The position numbers and the translations under genes are program-made. This document shows, piece by piece, positions 59,276-64,000 of a DNA stretch of 64,000 bases. The stretch comes from Triticum aestivum (taxonomy: Eukaryota > Streptophyta > Magnoliopsida > Poales > Poaceae). The DNA lies in assembly GCF_018294505.1 (NCBI RefSeq), contig NC_057807.1, forward strand, positions 170,094,883-170,158,882, written 5' to 3'. The stretch's first letter is position 1, and every line of letters begins with the position of its first letter. The notes below the pieces were generated by a model, which made no database searches, had not been told where the DNA came from, and was given only the letters and a program-made list of their open reading frames with translations.

Positions 59276-60006
59276 AAATTAATTGGTGATTAGCGCTAAT
59301 TAATCCTGCGCCACGCCAGCTAGTCGGGTGGTAAGCAAACGCGGCGGCGCTCGTCGTTCCGGCGATTCCGGTGACGGCAGCATGCGGGGCTAGTCCTGTT
59401 GGAACGGGCATGACGCGGCGCGTCCAACAGTGGCTGTGTCGGCGGCTAGGGTGGCCGGTAGCAACGGCGAGGAGCTCGTCCGCGGCGGCCGGAGCTCAGG
59501 TGAGGCGCGACGATGGCTACGGTGCACAACAAGAGCAATAGGTGAGGGTTTTGGGGTCCTGGCGTGGCGCTGAGCATGGTGGTGTTCTCGGTCGCGGCCG
59601 TAGGTGACAGTGGCCACGACGGCGACATGGACGGCGGTGATGAGCTCTCGGCTCCATCGGCCAGCACGGCTAGTGAACGGAAACGAGCTCGAGGAGTAGG
59701 GGAGAAGACGGCAGAGCTCACATCGGAGTCGAAGCGGAGCTCGGCAGGCTCGAGGAGGTGTCGGAGACGGCGAATCGGCGACGACAATCTTCATCGGCCG
59801 ACGAGGGAGACGGCGGCGGTGGCGGCGCAGCAGAGCTTCTGCCGCCGCGTGACTCGGTGGAGAAGATGAAGACAGCAAGGCGGAGACGCCTGGGACGGAG
59901 AGGGAGCGGGGGAGTGGCTGTGGCCGCGGCGATGCTCGTCGGCGGTCTCGGGTGCGTCCGAGGATGAGCGAGGGAGAGAGACAGAGGAGGGAGAGGGCAC
60001 GGGGAG

Positions 60007-60398
60007 NNNNNNNNNNNNNNNNNNNNNNNNNNNNNNNNNNNNNNNNNNNNNNNNNNNNNNNNNNNNNNNNNNNNNNNNNNNNNNNNNNNNNNNNNNNNNN
60101 NNNNNNNNNNNNNNNNNNNNNNNNNNNNNNNNNNNNNNNNNNNNNNNNNNNNNNNNNNNNNNNNNNNNNNNNNNNNNNNNNNNNNNNNNNNNNNNNNNNN
60201 NNNNNNNNNNNNNNNNNNNNNNNNNNNNNNNNNNNNNNNNNNNNNNNNNNNNNNNNNNNNNNNNNNNNNNNNNNNNNNNNNNNNNNNNNNNNNNNNNNNN
60301 NNNNNNNNNNNNNNNNNNNNNNNNNNNNNNNNNNNNNNNNNNNNNNNNNNNNNNNNNNNNNNNNNNNNNNNNNNNNNNNNNNNNNNNNNNNNNNNNNN
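60007..60398. other. Assembly gap (392 N)
   Basis: Unknown bases. In the other B LTR this place is a purine- and G-rich tract with a long G run (51961-52024). Confidence 0.99.
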
Positions 60399-61028
60399 GA
60401 AGCAGGCAGGGTGGAGGTGGCCTGCGCGTGGCCAGCAGGCGGCGAGCATGCGCCCCTGTCCTTCTGTCCAAGGAGGAAGATGACAGGGAGCCAGGCGGTG
60501 GTGGGCTGGGCCGAAACAGGAGCTGGGCCGGTGCGGCTGCAGGTAGGTGGCCCAGGTAATTTCCTTTCTCTCTCACCCTTTTATCTCTTTCTGTTTTCTA
60601 TTTTTTCTGTAGTTGTTTGGGCTTTATTAAAAATGGCAGATCACTTCTAAAAATCCTGAAAATAATTGTGGGCACCTTCTGAAATATATGCAATAGCCCA
60701 CATTTAGTTTCAGAATTATTTGCGCATTTAAATTATTTATAGCATTCAAATGTCCAAATTCAAATACTTTATGAGTTAATTCAAAAATCCATAAATGGCC
60801 AAGAAATATACTCAGCATTTTTGGTAGAGGTTTTCACCTTTATCAAAAATCATGAACATTTCCAAAGGCATTTTGGGTTCATTGAAGATTATTTTAGGTT
60901 GAACCTATTTGATTTGATCTGGTGCTAGGGTTTGAACAATCCCCATTTTAGGTTTAAATGAAATTTAAACATGATGCAGCAACCAAGCTAGTCCAAGTGC
61001 ATAGCAAGGCTAGGGACCTGACAAACAA

Positions 61029-61552
61029 GACCAAGACCGCCAGGACAGCAGGACGGAGGTCATCACCGAGCCCACCGCATCGTCAGGACCAGAGGCTTTT
61101 CGCACGCGAAGACCGCTTTAGTCAAGATAGGTTGTACTTCTTGTCGCCATTCAAATCTAGTTGTTGTGGGCTCCCTTCCCGCCAACATTTGGAAAGAGGA
61201 CCAAGGCGATTATAAATAGGACTTAGCCACCACCATAGAGGGGGGTCGGATCCATCCTCACCCGACCGCCTCACGAGCTCTCTTGAGCTCAAGAACACCT
61301 CACCTCCTGAGGCTAGTTCATCCACTATACTAGTTCATCCTCAGCCCCTCGAGGCAATCCACCAAAACGCTGGAGTAGGGTATTACACCACAAGGTGGCC
61401 CGAACCAGGATAAACTGCTATGTCTCTCTGTCCCTTTCAGCTCGACGCACTAGGCCTGAGGATCGCAAGTAGGAAGGATGGGTAGGTTGAGATGTCCACA
61501 CGCACCCCGGAGTTCAAACCTATCAAGGGTTTGCGGAACCCGAAATCCGACA
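61029..61552 (+). repeat. E8 5' LTR, portion right of B
   Basis: Resumes GACCAAGACC after the TSD and ends AAATCCGACA at 61552. TATA box TATAAATAG at 61211-61219. Confidence 0.85.
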
Positions 61553-61572
61553 TGTGGCGCTCCAGGTAGGGG
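61553..61572 (+). other. E8 primer-binding site
   Basis: TGTGGCGCTCCAGGTAGGGG directly after the LTR, matching the E3 site apart from a few bases. Confidence 0.7.
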
Positions 61573-61624
61573 TGCGTCGGATCCTCTCTTCCGTCGATCG
61601 ATCCACCACTACTCCGACACTTCC

Positions 61625-63403
61625 ATGGCTGACGCATGTCAGGCTCGTGCTGAGCGCCGGGCCGCGGTTGCCGCCTACGTCGCTCAGACGGCACCGGAGG
61701 GTGATGGCTGTCCTCATCGTCCTCCGTCACTGGCGGCCAACGCCTCCACAGGCCCCGCAGGCCACAAGCAGCAAGCTTCATCCCTACATCCCTCGATGCG
61801 ACACGACGAGCGCACCGCCACTCCATCGCTGACCCCGGCCGCTTCATCCTCCCACGCACATCGTGGAGGTGAACGTGCAAGCTGCTCTACTCATGGCGCG
61901 GGAGCTCCTTCGCTACCGCCCCGTCAACGACTTCTACGAGGAGTGGCTCGAGTGCATTGCTGACATCGTCAGTGCCACCGGAGACTCCACCGTCCATGCC
62001 CGCTCACTACCTTAACAACCTCCTGTCACGGGCGACGTGGCTCACGGGGCACCTCCACCACCTTCGGCCAAGGGTGCCATCGTAGAACCAAGGTGGCTGG
62101 CACCGCGACACGACCTGCTGTGCCAGGCGCCTACGCGCGAAGAGGCAAGCTACCAAGTGGTGCAGCGGCCCCAAGAAGATGCACATGTGCTTCCAGCACC
62201 CCCACGTGAAGACCGTGTGCCGCCTGTGATGGTGGCGGCATGCGAGCACCAAGACCAAGCTCCACCTCCTCGACGGGCTCCCATGACAACAGTAGGGTGC
62301 CACGCATTCACCCCAAAGCTCCACAACGTCATCTGGTCGGTCAAGTTCAAGTATGATCTGCCCCCATGCTATGACGATACTGTCGACCCTGCCGAGTTCC
62401 TGCAGCTCTATGAGCTGAGAATCGAGGCGTCCAGCGGAGACGAGAAGATCATGGCGAACTTGTTTCCCATGGCCCTCAAGGATGGTGTGTGCTCCTGGCA
62501 CCTGAATCTCCCCGTGGGATCTGTCTCCTCCTGGGATGAGATGCGCGACCGCTTCATCGCCAACTTCCAGCGCACTCGTAACCGCCCGCCGGTCGCGGGT
62601 GACCTACAACGCATCAAGCAGCAGCCAGGGGAGACCTTGTAGAAGTATATCCAGCGCTTCAACAACATTCGCCTCAAGATCCCCAAGGTGTCGGACGAGG
62701 CCATCATCTCAGTGTTCATTGATGGCGTCCACGACGTCGAGATGAAGGAGGGGCTCACCATTCATGAGGACCTCTGCATAGCACTGGAGATGTTCAACAT
62801 GGCAAACAAGTGCGCGAGGGCTGAGGAGGGACTCCTCTCCCTCCTCGAGCTCCCTGATGCTGACCCAGAAGACAAGAAGGCCAAGTCCAAGGATGTGAAG
62901 CGCAAGGGGCCCGCTGTTCTTGCGGCCGAGCCAGAGATGAAGCGTGGCTGCGACCACCCTGAGTCATCCAAGAGCAACCGACCATTCTACATCTTCCACA
63001 ACGTCCACAGCCACAACACCAACAACTGCCAGGAGCTCAGGGCCCTGCGCAATGGGTGCCTTGGTCGACGCCCCTAGTGCAACGATCGAGGCTATGGCCG
63101 CGGAGGAGGCCGAGGTGGAGCACGCTTGGACGGCCGCGACCATTGTCAGGGGTGGCGCGACCAGCCTTGGGAGGACCGCTGGCAGGGCCAACCTCGTGAC
63201 GGCGCCTGAAGGAACCAGCCTCGCGAGGATCAGCCTCAGGGCAATGCCGGTCTTCCTCCACTGCCTGCACCACTGAGAAGGAATGAAAATCATCACCAGG
63301 ACGACGGGGCTGGGGGCTTCTAGGAGCCTCGAGCCATCGCCTTCACCTGGGAAGCTCTCAGGCCCCAGCCTCTCACGGCGTCTTCAAGCAGTTCGCCCGT
63401 GAG
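61625..63403 (+). pseudogene. E8 gag
   Basis: ATG at 61625 (MADACQARAERRAAV). A frame shift between about 61800 and 61860 leads to AALLMARELLRYRPVNDFYEEW and then, from 62016, one long frame. The gag core lies at about 62340-62700: FKYDLPPCYDDTVDPAEFL, NLFPMALKDGVCSWHLNL, KYIQRFNNIRLKIPKV. A zinc knuckle remnant at about 62986 has H-x4-H-x4-C, but its first Cys is Tyr (YIFHNVHSHNTNNC). An RG-rich tail (RGYGRGGGRGGAR) follows. In-frame stops: TAA 62013-62015, TAG 62640-62642, TAG 63075-63077, TGA 63207-63209, TAG 63321-63323. A shift near 63360 leads into the protease frame. Confidence 0.85.
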
Positions 63404-64000
63404 GTGAACGCAGTGCTCCCTAAGACCGAGGCAACTCGCCCGCTCAGGTGGTCCAAATACGCCATCACCTTCAACTCCTCTGATCAGCTCAAGTGTGCGT
63501 CCACTTCTGGTGCGCTCCCAATGCTCTGCTTGCCCGCTATCAGCAATGTGGTCGTCACCAAGACCCTCATTGATGGTGGAGCTGGGCTCAATTTCTCTCT
63601 ATCCAGTCGTTCGAAAGGCTCCAAGTGCCTTATCACTAGCTTCAGCCTACCAAGCCATTCGCAGGAGTGACCGATGGTTCCACACATCCGATAGGAAATA
63701 TCCGCCTCCCTATCACCTTCAGCGAGCGCGACAACTACCGCACCAAGTTCATCAACTTCGACGTCGCCGACATTCGTCAGCCATACAAAGCCATCCTCGG
63801 GTAGCCAGGGCTGGCCAAGTTCATGGCGGAAACACATCACGGCTACAACATCCTCAAGATGCCAGGGAGTGGCAGCATCATCACGATCGCCCGCAAGGGA
63901 AAGGACGTGGTGTGCTCCCTCGAGCGCGCCTACCAGGCTACAGCAGTTGAGAACCCTGAACATGAGGGCGGTGTCCTCCCTCCTGAGATAGCTCCCAAGA
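63404..64000 (+). pseudogene. E8 protease and linker, runs off window
   Basis: The frame shows PLRWSKYAITFNSSDQLKC and the retropepsin site TKTLIDGGAGLN (catalytic Asp codon 63572-63574). A one-base loss at about 63592 shifts the frame, which continues SFERLQVPYH, TAG (63637-63639), LQPTKPFAGVTDGSTHPIGN, FSERDNYRTKFINFDVADI, TAG (63802-63804) and KFMAETHHGYNILKMPGSGS. This is the protease-to-RT linker seen also in E2 (NGILGRPVLAKFM). RT should follow beyond 64000. Confidence 0.85.

Larger units (their letters stand above)
48467..61023 (-). mobile_element. B: second full copy of the A family
   Basis: Minus-strand element in the E8 LTR with LTRs 48467-52650 (3') and 56540-61023 (5', containing a gap) and a 3,889-bp internal region. 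Perfect TSD AACAA (48462-48466 and 61024-61028). The right end is a clean TGACA, which fixes the true LTR terminus for the family. The first ~235 bp of the two LTRs differ at about 16 sites. Confidence 0.92.
56540..61023 (-). repeat. B 5' LTR, with assembly gap
   Basis: 4,484 bp as given, including 392 N. Without them it is 4,092 bp. The mate has only about 64 bases at the gap position, so the true length is probably near 4.16 kb. TATATA at 58913-58918, GTAGGT at 60543-60548. Confidence 0.88.
48099..64000 (+). mobile_element. E8: E3-family gypsy element with gag and protease
   Basis: Plus-strand element whose 5' LTR (48099-48466 plus 61029-61552, about 892 bp) is split by B. PBS, gag and protease follow, and the window ends before RT. 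It is inserted in the E7 antisense gene (left flank GAACG, 48094-48098). It is the only member of the E3/E7/E8 family here with sense-strand coding for a gag core, so it models the type of autonomous partner E3 needed. This copy carries stops and frameshifts. Confidence 0.85.

Noticed and set aside
59718..60650. Long ORFs of 230-260 codons on both strands across the gap
   Set aside because: They consist largely of unknown residues from the run of N and are artefacts.

Overview
This 64-kb window looks like intergenic DNA from a large grass genome, most likely the wheat tribe (Triticeae). No host gene, tRNA, rRNA or bacterial feature was found. Almost every base can be assigned to LTR retrotransposons of the Ty3/gypsy superfamily nested inside one another. 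The evidence is paired TG...CA long terminal repeats (LTRs), primer-binding sites (PBS), polypurine tracts (PPT), 5-bp target-site duplications (TSD) and decayed gag-pol frames. A run of N (60007-60398) shows this is a draft assembly. The labels E0-E8, A, B and S1 are mine. Family names are withheld because no database could be searched.

Layout. The oldest visible layer is a 463-bp fragment of a plus-strand element (E5, 32480-32942). On its left, minus-strand E2 (to 32479) is a gag-pol element cut by three insertions: E4 (21727-29268), E3 (12457-19704) and E0 (LTR 10819-11289). E0 is cut by E1 (1-10260), and E1 by solo LTR S1 (1280-5311). On its right, minus-strand E6 (from 32943) has element A (33082-45359) in its LTR and E7 (from 46729) in its antisense ORF. 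E7 is cut by plus-strand E8 (from 48099), whose 5' LTR holds element B (48467-61023). Both sides reach five layers (E5>E2>E0>E1>S1 and E5>E6>E7>E8>B).

How the elements relate. E2, E5 and E8 carry recognisable gag, protease and (E2) reverse transcriptase/RNase H of the plant Tat-like lineage. E3, E6 and E7 show a second gene antisense to the element, starting 290-375 bp inside the 3' LTR. E1 and E4 lack gag-pol; they share a tRNA-Asp-type PBS, an unidentified ORF and a reiterated PPT-like word, so they look non-autonomous. A, B and S1 share a ~4.0-4.2-kb LTR; A and B have a ~3.9-kb internal region with only a decayed pol.

Most interesting points: (1) the TSD of E4 preserves CAG on one side and TAG on the other, and the stops in the E2 frame are eight TAG, two TGA and no TAA, pointing to deamination at CHG/CG cytosines; (2) a 14-bp word identical to the E4 PPT occurs eight times, only in E1 and E4, always in element-sense; (3) element A carries seven extra bases at its 5' end that resemble the PPT-proximal sequence; (4) antisense genes are repeatedly the site of later insertions; (5) the E4 5' LTR has lost a 23-bp segment holding its TATA box.
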